Source of the DNA: Neoceratodus forsteri
Taxonomy: Eukaryota; Chordata; Ceratodontiformes; Ceratodontidae
DNA length: 64,000 nt
Assembly (NCBI GenBank): GCA_016271365.2
Contig: CM028131.1
Coordinates: 173,046,501-173,110,500, forward strand
Direction of reading: 5' to 3'
In this document: positions 35,122-47,042 of the stretch, one piece after another
How the letters are laid out: every line of letters starts with the position of its first letter
Numbering within the stretch: position 1 is the first letter of the stretch
The notes under the pieces: model-generated
Seen by the model: the letters and a program-made list of their open reading frames with translations, nothing else
What the model was told of the DNA's origin: nothing
Database searches by the model: none
Position numbers and translations under genes: made by a program

Positions 35122-35129
35122 ATTCTCAC

Positions 35130-35600
35130 ATGGTTAACACCTCACCAAGTGATTGCCACAAATGTGACAGCTGCAAACTTTGCAAGTGGTGGCACCAAAA
35201 GCAAGTCCCTCATTAACCCTAGAATGGGCAAAGCAATGAAAGCTAATGGGTTTATAATGTGTTCAACTGAGGGAGTGGTTTAGTTAGTGTCTTTTGTATT
35301 TGGAGCATTCTGTAAGGGAAAAATCTTCAATCCCCTGGAAGTTAGGATTGGGGAACATCTTAGTTCAATTAAGAATAGCACTGAAGAAAATGCCTTAGCC
35401 ATACATGTTAAAAATAATAGTGATCCACAGAATAACAATGTTATGTTCATGGAGAAGGTCAAGAGGTGCACGAGAGGGAGACTTTGACAAAAGACTATGG
35501 AGAAGTGAGAACTTTTATAGTTCTGAACTGACTGCTACTGAATGGCCAGGTAATGAAAAATTGGAAGTGAGACCATTTTTAGGGCTGCAGTGGGCGTAGC
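35130..35600 (+). pseudogene. Penelope-like element: GIY-YIG endonuclease fragment
   Basis: The upstream frame at 35151 reads DCHKCDSCKLCKWW, the Cys-rich stretch that precedes the endonuclease in Penelope/Neptune-type elements. After a frameshift, 35287-35487 reads KIFNPLEVRIGEHLSSIKN, then ALAIHV and EKVKRCTRGRL. This matches the GKT-R-L-RI-EH-S-I-N and H-----ERV---RG layout of GIY-YIG domains, with the first GIY/YIG strands decayed. Another frame adds DKRLWRSENF. RT is absent, so this is a 3' fragment. A second copy lies at 5990-6350 in inverted orientation. Confidence 0.7.
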
Positions 35601-36760
35601 CCTACAAATGTCTTGTTGCTATAGCTGTGCATACTATACGTAGTATTTCTTACTGTTTTATGCAATGCATTCAATTATTTTGTTTTCTTGTCTTTAAAGA
35701 ATATATTCTACTGAAAACCTACATGCTTCTATTAGCTAAAGATTTTTTAAATGATTTGGCTGAAATAATGCTTTTAATTCTTGTTTTAATTATTAATTTC
35801 AGTAGCACGTGTTGCTTTTCTACCAGTCTTTAATTTATGTGGCTACACCAGCATGTGGTTCTTAAATGATATGGTTTCCCATTAAGAAAGGGGTACAAAT
35901 AGATTGCTTGGAAGGATAAATTATGAAACATCGAAATTCAAAATCCCAAATGCTACAACACTGAATTTGGGAGACTGAATTTTGTAGACCTGCAAGCTTA
36001 ACAAATGTAATGAGGGGGACTCCACCCCCACACCCCCATAACTTAAATAACCAACTCTCAGGGGGAGTGGACTTAGGAGTAAACGTTACGGGGGGGTGTG
36101 GAACAATGTTCTGCAAAAGAAGTGGAGCCAGGAACAGAATTCTGGTCTACCAGATAATTCTTGCTTAGCTGTTACTGCTTTAGACCTCCACACCATGGCA
36201 GCAGCTCAGCCAGGTTCTGCACTTTCCTGTTCCTTCTTATGCCTGTCTAGGGGTAGGGTAACGGGTCATCACATCCACTATCATGCCCCTGTCAGCATTG
36301 ATACATCTTGTCAACCTCTTGAATGTGCCAGGTGACTGAATTCAGTCCCATCGGTTTCAGGATTCTAAGTTTCAACCCCCTAAATGGATACCACTGGGGA
36401 AGAGTGACCATAAACCCAATGAGAAAGCACTTGAAACTGGTATTAAGAGTTCTGTTCAAGGATGGTATTTACTTGACTTACTGGCCATGTTCTCTTTTTT
36501 GGCATTCTTGGCAATTAATTACACTTTAATAAACCACATACCTAACATTTTTAAGGTTTGTGCACTTTTTATGCTTGGCTCTTATGGTTACTGGGTGCTG
36601 AACCCATGATGCTGCCAGTAGACATAGTGCTGCCCTGGCAGCTGACTACCTAGCAGCAAAGATCAAGCCAAGTAAGTCCAACCGTGTGGGCAGGCTATAT
36701 ATCTGGATCATAGTGCAACTGTAGGAATAACTGGTGGTGTCACTTGTTGTTATAGTTCAG
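35601..36760. other. Mostly unassigned; SINE-like patch at 36000-36220
   Basis: 36005-36220 contains GGGGGACTCCACCCCCACAC and, on the minus strand, GGTGTGGAGGTCTAAAGC and AGAATTCTGTTCC, which recall degenerate A and B boxes and the 12480-12735 element. Nothing coding is recognised in the rest. Confidence 0.4.
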
Positions 36761-37360
36761 GAGCCTGTCTAGGCAGGTGTGGTGTCAGAGAACTGTAAAG
36801 TAGACACTACAGTCCCCATCTTAAAAGCGGCAAGGTCTGACCCAGTCAGCTACAGGCCAGTAAACAAGACATCAGTTTTGGACAGGGTCCTGGAGGTCAT
36901 TGTTAAGGACAGCATTATGGAGCTTGTGGTGGAAATCTGCATTCTTTGCCCCTTTCAGTATGGCTTTATAATGAGCAGCTCATGCCAAACTAATTGCATC
37001 AGCTTCTTCAAAGGGATGACTAAAGAGATGGATAGGACTGGGTTCTGAATGAAGTCTATCTGAACTTCAGCAAGGCCTTTGATACAGAGATGCATGGAAA
37101 GTTCTTGACAAAGTAAACCAGTGTGGTATGCATGAGACACACAAGGTGGATTGTTAACTAGCTTGGGAGCAAGAAGCAGAGGACGGTGGTGGATGGGCAC
37201 AACTCCATGTAGAGAGGAGTACTCCATGGCTTGCTAAGGAACTGGTACTGGTGCTACTGATATGTAACATCTCCACTGATGATCTGGAAGTTGAGGTCTC
37301 CAGCAAGCTGCTAAAGTTCATGGATGACATTAAGATGATCATGATGTAGCAAGCGGTACC
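36761..37360 (+). pseudogene. CR1-like LINE RT, upstream half
   Basis: 36779-37048 gives DTTVPILKAARSDPVSYRP and PFQYGFIMSSSCQTNCISFF. 37050-37350, in broken frames, gives LNFSKAFDTEMHGKFL and FMDDIKM, a variant FADD box with M instead of A. The gene stops at the LINE inserted downstream and resumes at 39105. Confidence 0.78.
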
Positions 37361-39104
37361 CTGGCTCATTTACAAAGTTTTAATCACATTTCTTATAAGT
37401 TCTTACAGTATATTTTCCAAGGGTGCTATTGGTGTGTGCCCATGTAAGTAACTCAATAGAAACCAGTGCCGCTCCCCAAATATCTGCTCACTAAGCTAGC
37501 TAGGGTGTTAGACGTATTTATTTATTTATTTCAGTCTTGGAATTAATACCTTTGAGCCAAAAGCTCTTTTATGTAGGCTCCACATCATATCAAAGAACTA
37601 AACAAACAGTATAGTGAGAAAATACATAGTGATCCTAGGAGTGAAGGTAACAATAAAATAAGCACATATGGATTTAAGTTATAAAACAGGTATTTTGCAG
37701 ACATACAGTGGTTAAGAGTAAGCTTAACTAGCAAAAAGGGCATTAGGGTTGGGATCCGGCTACAGGAGGAAAAAGATGCTGCCAAGTGGCATTGTCAGAG
37801 ACAAAATGAGGGAAAGACAACAACTAGGGACATGGTCTTACAGGATAAACAGAAGCTAAGGGCTAGGGCCTAACATTGTTCCAGAGTAGAGATACAGTCA
37901 AAGACATTGTCTGAATGAAGGGGGGCTTTGCTAGAAGGGGAACATCAAAAGACAAACATGGGCTGTGTCATTCAGTTTAAGAGTGCACTCCAGTGGGGCA
38001 ATCAGTGTAGGAACTGATGATGCCCTCTATGGAGCAGCAAACATAGTTTGATGCTATGATTGGTTAATGGGAACCTCAGGAAGGTAGGTAAGTTATATGG
38101 TAGTAGCAAGGGTAGGATGGTAAGGTGGAGGAAGGGTGAGGTAGGGTGTGGGTGAAGGAGAGGAAACAGGCCCAAGTTGTTTTATGTGCAGCAGTCACAG
38201 GAGGCACTGGCGACTAGTGCTTGGTGCAGTTTCTTTTTGAAGGAGCCCAGTGTTTGGTCTTTGGTAATATTACAGGGAAGTGACTTATACCACAATGGTG
38301 CTGTGTATGCAAATGAGCATTGCTCTTGGGTGGTACGATAGCGAGACACTATGAACGCATGGTTCAAAGTGCGGCTAGTATGCCGGATGTGGTTTGGCGA
38401 CCTAAACATTGACTGTACACCAGGAGGCAAGAGACTGAGGGAGGCCTCTTTTGCTATTAGGCATGATTGGTAGAATAATCTGCCTTTGAGCTGAAGCCAG
38501 TTTACTTGCTCATGTAAGTCGCATGTGAGTGTCAGGCAGGTGGCCCCAGTCAGAAGATGGCAGGCCTTGTTAAGGGCAGTGGTGACATGGTGCAGGGCAG
38601 TGTTGGAGATGAATCCATAGATCACAAGCCCATAATCGATTACTGAGACTATTGAACTATGTATAGCAAGCTTGAGGGCTTCTGGGGTAAGGTAGTGACT
38701 GTGTTTGTATAGTATCCCGATACAGGTATTCACTGTTTTGGTTAACATTGTCAATATGGCTGGAGAATGACAGAGTGCAATCAATTGTCAATCCTAAATA
38801 CTTAAAATGTCGAGTCTGTTCTAGGATAATGCCTGAGCTATTTCTGATTTCCAGCTGGTGGGAGAGGAACCTGTTTTGTGCACTGTGAAACATCATTTTT
38901 GTTTTTGTGTAGTTAAGGACTAGCTTCTGTGAGTGGAACCAGGCCTCAGCATTGGTAAAGCTAGCCTGTAATTGATTAGCCAGGAGTGTGGGATCAATAT
39001 TACTTGAGTAAAGAACCATGTTGTCTGAGTAGAGTAGGATCTGACCATGACAGGAGGCTGGGAGCTGATTCTGGAATAAGGTAAATGCCTGAGGATTGGG
39101 ACAG
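37361..39104 (-). pseudogene. L2/Rex1-like LINE 3' half, nested in CR1
   Basis: Minus strand. 39108-38657 encodes the RT palm end, with the YADD box changed to YSDN (ILLYSDNMVLYSS), then TKTKMMFHS and FKYLGLTIDCTLSFSSHI. 38784-38182 encodes the C-terminus (KACHLLTGATCL, WLQLKGRLFYQSCLIA, PLWYKSLPCNI, LGSFKKKLHQAL). A 3' UTR follows, with a (TTTAT)n tail at about 37515. It is 5' truncated at ~39104, exactly where the host CR1 resumes. Confidence 0.82.
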
Positions 39105-39295
39105 ACATCAGGAGGACTTGGACAAGCTGGCCAATTGGTCTGACTCCTAGATTCCCTGATTCAGTGTAGCAGAATACATGGTGTTACACCTGGGAATGAA
39201 AAACAGAGGTACGACCTACACACGATGTAGGGCTCATCTTGCTGCATTCAAGGAAGGACCCTCTTTTCTAAACCCTGATCATGCCCCCAGACAGA
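39105..39295 (+). pseudogene. CR1-like LINE RT, downstream piece
   Basis: Plus-strand frames read QEDLDKLANWSDS, then YMVLHLGMKNRGTTYT, the thumb-side segment that follows FADD in CR1. It continues the 36761-37360 fragment across the nested LINE. Confidence 0.7.
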
Positions 39296-40340
39296 CACCA
39301 AGATGTAATTGGGGGGGGGGGATTGCTTGCTAAGTAAAATACATTTATTAATGGCTGAAAGTGTAGTCAACAGGTAGAGTACCCTAGCACTTTGTCACTC
39401 TAGGAGTTGTCATCAGGTGATAAATTTCTACCTTGCATACCTTAATATAAACTGTCAGTTTAAAGATACACTAACATCACATAGTAGTAAGGGAATAACA
39501 AACCTAACTGACAGTATGTGCAATATACTAACTAAAAAGTAACAATTCTGATTGCCATAACATATATTAATGTTACAGTCAGCTATCTTTAGAGTTAAAT
39601 ACTAAAAACATACACATTATACCGGCCTCTGCAACATCCTGACTCTTATTTTATTATATTTAATTTTAGTTTTTAAAATATTACTACATTATGGGACATC
39701 TACACATTTGCTAAATTTTTAGGTTGGATTGTGTTTGGTTGGTTCACTCTATAAAATTAATTTTAACCTATGAGCTGCAATTGCATTGATAATATTCACA
39801 GGGCAGAAACAGCAACCATGTTATCTGCAACAGTTCTCTAGTAGTCACACTATTTCCTCAGCTGTTACCTTGAAATTTTCTCCAGTAAACCTGGCCTTGC
39901 TGTTTTTAGACAGCGAGCGACCTTCCTTACCCTTTTCCTGTTTACCTTTGTTCTACTTTGAGTCCCTTTTCTTTCTTGTTTGTATAGTTGTTGTATAAGT
40001 GTCTGAGTACCCAATACTTTTCAGATGATAGCAATACGTAGTTACAGAAAACAGTTTAAGTAGAATCTTTAGATGTTCAGTTTAACTGTTTAAGAATTTA
40101 TAGATACACCATTAGTTATACAATCTTAAGGAAAAGAGTATAAGAGTCAACTTTATCTGTTCAGATAACTGTTTTTGAAGTTTGTTTTTGGCTTAACTAA
40201 TAGATTACTCAGAATTTGTGATCTACAGGTAATTGTTTCAGTTCCACAAAAATTAGCTAGGTCATATTCTAAATTAACCTTACTTGTATAATACCATCCT
40301 TTTTGCCTTCTTTTAAATTCCAGTATCTAGTATAGCTCTG
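39296..40340. other. No gene seen
   Basis: A 12 bp G run at about 39310, otherwise AT-rich unassigned sequence. Confidence 0.5.
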
Positions 40341-40344
40341 ATCT

Positions 40345-43300
40345 AATAATGTCAATGATAAAGGTTTCTTCATGGAATGTAAATGGGCTAAAGACACCCA
40401 TTAAAAGGAAAAAGGTTCTTAATTATTTAAAAAAAGCATAAAATTGATATAACATTTCTTTAAGAGATTCATTTAAATTCTGATGATGCAAATACATTAT
40501 GCAGAGAGTGAGTCTCCATAGCAGAACACAATTGTTTCACTTCTAAAAAGTGAGGTGTTACAATTCTTATCAGGAAAGAAAGATATTTTGTCAAACATCA
40601 TCATATTGTTGACAATGAAGGGAGAGCTCTGATCTTACTGGGTACTTTAGATGGGGAAAAGATAGGGCTATGCAACATATAAACCCCCAACTCTGAGAGA
40701 ACCTCCTTTTTTGACAAAACTAATACACTTTTGAGCACATTTCAGGATTACAATCTCATTATTGGGGGGGGGACTCGAACAAAGTGACAGATCCAGAATT
40801 TGATAGGAACGATGCAAACCTACACCTAGACTTGTCTAGAGTCAGACTTCCTTATCACATTATAATCTAATAGATTCATGGAGGTTAATCCACTCCAATG
40901 GTAAAGATTATACATGTTATTCTAACAGATATCATACTTACAGTAGAACAGATGGACTCTGTAAAAATAAACAACTGTGGAAGGTCTAGTGAATGCAGTA
41001 ATTGAAAGCCCTATCATTTCAGATCCTGGCCTAGTTGGCACTTCCTTAGTATTAAATGTCAAAAATAACAAAACATCCAGATGGAAACTGAACACTTTCC
41101 TTCTGAAAGATGAAAATTTTCAAAAAATGTTGCACAAAGAGACTTCAGATTACTTTGCACTGCACAATACAAAAGATATCACTGATATATGTTTATGAGA
41201 GCCATATAAAGCCTTTGTAATAGTCAAGATCATAGGGTTCTCAACAGAAAAGAAAAAGGAAGCTCATAAACATTTGGAAGAACTGGAAAGTAATTTAAAA
41301 GATTTAAGACAATATATAAATCAAACCCTGCATCTAAAACATCTTTATTAAACAAAATTACTAAAAAAAAATATTAACTCAACAAAGAATGTTCTACCTA
41401 AGCAGAATATGCCCTATTCAGAACTCGGCAGAGATATTGGTAATTCAGAGAAGAAGCAGGTAAACTCCTATCATTAAGACTCAGAAACCAACAGTAACAA
41501 AATCTAATCCTTGCCAATAAGAATCCTGAGGGGGATAATATACTAGACTGTGTTGGCATGAATGACCAGTTAATGATTTTTTTCAAAAATGTTTATAAAA
41601 AGCAAAAAGATGTTAACACAGTACATATAGAAGATTTTTTAGTGAAGAAAAAAACATTCTCAACTCTCTGAGAAAGATCAGTTATCTCTAAAAGCTACTG
41701 TTTTATTGTAGGAAATTCACCATGCCATTAAGGACTTATCAAATGGGAAAGCACCAGGTCCCTATTTGTTGACAAGTAAGCTTTACAATTCCTTTGTACA
41801 GATATAGTCAATTATTTTCATAGTCATTCAAGAAATACAGACCTTAGGGCACCTGTCACCTTCTATGTCTGGGGCTTTTATAACTCTAATCTCTAAAAAA
41901 GACAAAGATCCAACCAACTGTTCTAGTTATAGGCCTATTCCCTACTCAACAATGATTATAAAATTATTGCTAAAATTCTGGCTACTCGATTAAAAAATCT
42001 ATTAACTAGCCTAATTGAGAATGAACAAGTAGGTCTCATAAAAGACAGAGCTGGCTCTGACAACACAAGATGACTTTTGAATGTTATAGAGAACTTAAAC
42101 AAAACTAAAAAAAACAAGGAATAATCATGGCCTCTAACATCAGAAAAGTTTTAGTTGGAAATTCCTGTGAATTACACTAAAGCATTTTAATTTTGGAACC
42201 AGTTTTATCAAATCGATACCAGACCAAAAGTAGAAGCACCTAAGGGAGTCCATGCCTGGAGCTCACTTAAAAGTCAGACCAAACTGTGTAACACCAATGA
42301 GTAGCTAACAAGCACTAGTGTGCATACCGGCAAGTAAAGGAGCCCAATAGCTTGGTATTCTGTTGAAATGCTTTATTGCACAGAATTCACAAACTAACCC
42401 CACCAGAGTCCACTTTATACTATAAGCCAAAAGCCAAACTCATCACAAATGGTTTAATGTCCAATCCCTTTGAGTTATTTAAAGGTATAAGACAAGGATG
42501 TCATTTATCCTCGCTTTTATTAATTCTAGCCATTGAACCATTGATCTGAATAATCCAATCATCACCCCTAGTTCACGCAGTAGTGGTAAATTATGTTTGT
42601 AATAAATCCTTTGCTTTTTCAGATGACATTCTCTTAACCCCTTCAGGCCCTATGACTCCATCTTTAACATTAAGAATATCTTTAATAATTTTAGTAACAT
42701 ATCGGGCTTATATTTAAATTGTGATAAAACACTGATTATGCCCATACACTGTTCAAGTATCATAAGATTTGCTCTCAAAAATTCCTTGCAAACAGACAAA
42801 TTTGGTAGCAAAATAAAATACCTTGGCCTTTCATTTTCTAAATCTATCGAAAAGGTTATGGAAGAAAACCTGTTGCCATTAATAGAAGATCTAAAATTGG
42901 ATTTCACAAAGTGGAAAAAGTGTAACCTTTCCTTGTGGGAGAAAATCTATGAAATTAAAATGATTATAGCTACCAACTTATTTTAAGTTTTTCAGTTGAT
43001 TCCCTGTATCCCTAGTAAAAAAAGTATTTTGAACCCTACATAAACTAGCAAGACATTTTTTATGGGAAGGCAAGTCATGAAGAGTTTCCCTGAAACATCT
43101 CTGTGCTCCTAACCCACAAGAAGGCATTGCTCTTCCAAATTTGGAGAAATGTAATTTAGCATTTGTTCTAAAACAGTCCTCTCTGCACTATATATTTTCT
43201 CCTTGGCAATACACTCTGTTATAGTATGATTTGGATAAAGGATTCCGCATAACATTAAAATAGCAGATTTCCTATTTATAGAACATCCATGGGACAGGGT

Positions 43301-43930
43301 GCGGGGGGAGGTAAAGGTGAGGGGACAGCTGCAATACAAGGGTGCTAGCTGCTCATTCGAGCAGACTAACTTGATAGACTGTAAGACTTGTTTCTGCTGG
43401 CAGATTCATATGTTCCAATCCCAAAATGTTGCATACACATACTGTATTTGCTTATAAAGTTCAATTAAAGCTTTAAAAGTTTTTCTGAAAAAGAAAGAAC
43501 ATCACAGGAGTTCCTTGGGCAATCGTCCCGGTATGGGATAATACGGAGCTAGGAAATTCAAAAGAGGGTTTTAAAACACTTGTTGTGGTAAATGTGGGAT
43601 CAGAAGAATATCAGACATTATCAGTCCTCACACAAGAATGTTAAAGTATTTCCAAGAGTTGGGCATAGAATACAAAATTCCCAAATTCCACTTTTTCTAC
43701 TACCTACAACTGAGAAAAAAGCTGAAACAGCAAATTCAGATTTCTCTCTCCCACATCATACACAAAGGGACCAACTTATTAAAGTCACTTGTTTTAAAAA
43801 AGAAGTCAGCTTGATTAATAAAATACTGATTAATGATGACACACAGTCTCGTAATCAGAGTAATTCCAATGGGAATGTGAACTGAACCATCCCATTGAGA
43901 AAAAAATGTGGGAAACTGTGTGACACAATG
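40345..43930 (+). pseudogene. Tx1/L1-type LINE ORF2, heavily decayed (part 1)
   Basis: Starts at ~40355 with VSSWNVNGLKTPIKRKKVL, the typical L1-clade endonuclease N-terminus. 40977-41198 gives SRWKLNTFLLKDENF (end of EN). 41710-42180 gives the RT fingers (LSNGKAPGP, FITLISKKDKDPTN, SYRPI, VGLIKDRAGSDNTR). After a ~200 bp foreign insert (about 42225-42420), 42430-42640 gives FKGIRQGCHLSSLLLILAIE and FAFSDDILL (active site FSDD). 42738-42986 gives KYLGLSFSKSIEKVMEENL and WEKIYEIKMIIATNLF. 43560-43925 gives the late domain (LGIEYKIPKFHFFYYLQLRK). Many stops make it dead. It is cut at 43930 by a TIR-bounded insertion. Confidence 0.88.
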
Positions 43931-43949
43931 GGCCTGATTTTCAAAGGGC

Positions 43950-44515
43950 TTTGACAGATGTAAGGAAGTTGGGTCAAAGGTGTTTGGCGCAAATTGTGAT
44001 TTGCGTCACAACTTGCTTCAAACATGATTTTATAATGTGGTCTGTGTCTGTGCCAGACACAGTTGCGTCAAAGCCCCCTTCCACCAGGGTTGCATCCAAA
44101 AACCCAGTGCAGCAGGGCAAAAGGGGGCTTGTGCCATGGCATGGCTGCCACATCCCCCTTTCTTGTATTTTCAGAGACCTGCCATGGATGCAGCAGGGGC
44201 CACCTGATAGACTAGCCAGGAGGTGGTCTAACTGGCATGTGCCAAAGGGGTGAGATAGGACAGGGGCCTATAGGGTGCACCAGGGGCAGGACATGTGGTG
44301 GCAGGGTCATGAAGGGAATGTTGCAACTCACCCCCAGCATGCGGCACAGGGCAGAGATGGCACCAGCTTGAACTGGCATTGTACACATAGGGCACCCCTC
44401 TGCTCAGACAATTATCAAGAAGCTCTGATCTCCATGTCAACAAGGTCATGATGCCTCTCTCACATGCTCCCACCGTGCCTACACAGAACTGCCACTTCAT
44501 CACCTGGTGGTCTGT
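43950..44515. other. Left interior of the TIR insertion, no gene seen
   Basis: Contains short palindromic phrases (GCGCAAATTGTGATTTGCGT; GTCTGTGTCTGTGCCAGACA) of the kind seen near TIR termini. Short open frames are not recognisable. Confidence 0.45.
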
Positions 44516-44518
44516 TTT

Positions 44519-44700
44519 TATTTATTTTATTTAGTTATTTATGTCTCTGATAACCGTGTGGGTGCATTGATCCGAAGGACCATTTTCAGGCACGACCCGA
44601 GCCACAGCATAGCACATTAAGCAATACAGGTGTGGAGAACAACAGTAAACACAGGCCTGAACATAAGGTGCAGGAAATTACAGAACAAGGGGTCATTACA
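44519..44700 (-). mobile_element. Retroelement 3' end with (TTTAT) tail
   Basis: Same arrangement as 7050-7200: a TTTATTTATTTTATTTAG tail, then ATAACCGTGTGGGTGCATTG and GAAGGACCATTTTCAGGCAC. Confidence 0.5.
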
Positions 44701-45732
44701 TAAAGTGCAATTACATAAGCTCCGTTCTCCCTAGTGTTTTAAAATTATTAGCCACTGTGGCTAATCAGACCCAATATTTTTTAGCCACTGCATGAGACCC
44801 TTAGCCATACATGCCAAGTAATGGTAAAAATTTATACGGACTTGTATTAACTGCAGATCACGTTCTTTAAGTACTTAAACATGTTTACAGCACTTTTGTA
44901 GTGTTTAAACACAATTAATGAGCCTAAATTTGAAATAAAATCTTCATTATCTGGTTCAGACTGAACTGTAATGTATAATAAGAAAAGCATACAAAATAAA
45001 TGCATACAGGTCATTAAGATTGAGAAGTGCCAGTGGCCACACAGCAAGTGCCCAGCCAATTTTGAAAAAAAACACAACTTTAATTTGTGGTCAGTTCAGG
45101 CAATCAGTGAGTCTGACAAGACAATGTCAAGACATCAGTAAAAGGCAAGGTACCACATATTTTTAAAGCAGGAAAAGTGGCATTAAACTCTATAAAAGTT
45201 TAAATAATTTCTGTGTGAAATGACAAGGCCAGTAGTGCCATAACAGTAAGTGCTTTAATCCCCCCTCCAGATGCCATAGCACACACAGGGTTATGTGTAA
45301 GCCTGAAACTCAAGGCACTAGCAAGGCAGTCAGAAATAATTTTCACATAAGAAATTAAGCAACAGTTTTAAACAATTATTAGAAGCAGAAAAAGTGTTTT
45401 TATATTGTAAACCCCCGTTGTTTGAAAAACATTAGGCACCAACTCATTGATTCCGGCTATTAAATCATAAGAAAAGCAGTAAGTTACTGTTTTTTTATGA
45501 CATTATTGCAGCTCTGCAAGTATTGAAAACATGGCAACGAGCCTATTTCAAAAATCAGCAAACCCAGTAACTTTGAATCCCAATAATTCTGCAACCACTG
45601 ACAGCAGTGATTTGTTTTCTCTTAATGTGTGTTTGAGCTTCATACTAAATCATGACCACACAAGATTAAAGCAGTGCCTGTGGAGAAAAAGACCAAACAA
45701 TTTTGGTTTAGGTTACCAAATACCAGTGACTA
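44701..45732. other. Likely 3' flank of the hAT remnant, no gene seen
   Basis: A TAGCCACTGTGGCTA palindrome occurs at about 44750. A short plus-strand frame at 45531-45746 (71 codons) has no recognisable features and lies antisense to the 3' side of the hAT remnant. Confidence 0.4.
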
Positions 45733-46869
45733 TTAATGCATCATAGAGCAAACAACCAGCCCAGTGTCTGTCTGAGATTCTTTGTCTTTTTCTATTAGGT
45801 CTATGCAGTGCTGCAGATCATCTTCAGAAGAACTTGGAGGTGCATCAGTTGCCTTGACAGTTTGTAGGAAACCAAGCCTGTCCTTCTCAGATGCCCAGAT
45901 CTGGAATGCACTTTCGAAATCAAAGTTTCCAATGTCTTCTGGAGCCTCGACCAAAAGAGTCATTAGATAGTTCACATTCCACACTTTAAGACGATTCCTC
46001 TCAGCAGTTTTAATGTTGTTGTATGCACTAAACCCACGTTCACACTCCACTGAAGTTGACGGGGTTGCCTGACATATTGAATATAGTTTGGACATGTTTG
46101 GTCACTATTCCTTGTTTGGGATCACAACTTTGGCACTGAATTCTTCAATAGTGCACTGTTTGTGCATTGAGAGTAGTCTACGTATTAAAGACCATTCAAG
46201 TCTGGTTTCATCTGGGTTAGCTGTCAGGATGTTAGTAACTTGAGGGACACTGGCTTCTTTAGGGACACCATAGTGGATAAGTATGTTCTCAATCTCCTCT
46301 TCTCCATAGCTAACAATGTTCTCACCCTCAGGTGCATTGCATGGGTCTAAAACTTTCCAGTTGTCCAACAGTGTCCCTTCTGGAAAGTAACTTTCTAGTT
46401 GCTCAGCTGTAGAGTGTATGTAAGAAGTTTGTAAATTCTTAAACTGTTCTCTTTGATCCCATTTATCTTTCAGTGTATGTGATCTAAATATAAATTTACC
46501 CTCCTTTGGTGGTTCACTTGGCATCTCAGATAGAAAACCTTTGAAATGTGGTCCTGGATTTTCAAGGAGTGCACGGAGTGCATCAATGGTGCTAACTAGC
46601 TGCTGCCTTGCCTCAGAGAATATGGCCTCACGTTTCTGGAAAAGTTTAGAAAGAATAGCAAAAAGACCTACAGCATTTGCCAGAAAGAAAACAGTGGCAA
46701 CAAATTTGAATGTCCACATTTTTTTAAGGCATCCCATAGCATGAGTTCTCTGATAGTTATCCTCTGCCATTTGTGTCAAAGCAGACATAAGTGATGCAAT
46801 GCAGGCTTGTAATGCACGTACAGAATCAAAGAATGAAAGCCATCTAGTGGCTAGTGTGGGGGGGCACAT
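45733..46869 (-). pseudogene. hAT transposase remnant, C-terminal ~380 codons
   Basis: 46869-46105 (254 codons) opens with TLATRWLSFFDSVRAL, the conserved TRW block before the all-helical insertion domain of hAT transposases. 46095-45733, in the same frame, gives YSICQATPSTSVECERGFSA and NRLKVWNVNYLMTLL, the hATC dimerisation domain with the conserved STS-ER-FS core. Only one in-frame TGA (just upstream of the MSKLYS start) separates the two. The N-terminal BED finger and the first catalytic aspartates are missing: upstream sequence in this frame has a stop within ~40 bases. It could be a truncated transposon or a decayed domesticated relative. The single stop makes it the best-preserved long frame in the window. 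Confidence 0.85.
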
Positions 46870-47034
46870 TTTATTATGGCAGAAGGTTGTGGAGTATGCT
46901 TAGCACTATTTGCACTTGTTTCACACAAGATTCTCAGTAAATAAGCAACTTTTTGCTGCCAGCAGTCACACTGGGTTTTCTTTTGTTTTACACAGGGGCT
47001 CACACATTTAACTTGGATGCCTTGGCTTTCTTTA
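46870..47034. other. Upstream flank of the hAT remnant
   Basis: Short transition into the tandem repeats. No earlier transposase blocks are visible on the minus strand. Confidence 0.4.
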
Positions 47035-47042
47035 TATATCTC

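Larger units (their letters stand above)
29606..35125 (-). mobile_element. Nearly full-length CR1-type LINE
   Basis: About 5.5 kb, minus strand, in order 5' to 3': a leader with a tandem repeat (35125-34430), ORF1 (34361-32755), ORF2 endonuclease (about 32700-31700), RT (about 31500-30200) and C-terminus to ~29620. It is the most complete LINE in the window and is about the full length known for vertebrate CR1. All frames are interrupted. Its 5' end abuts a Penelope fragment and its 3' end abuts a hairpin element. Confidence 0.88.

Noticed and set aside
45531..45746. Short plus-strand frame preceded by a pyrimidine-AG
   Set aside because: It lies antisense to the 3' flank of the hAT remnant and has no recognisable features. 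A chance acceptor-like sequence is not enough.
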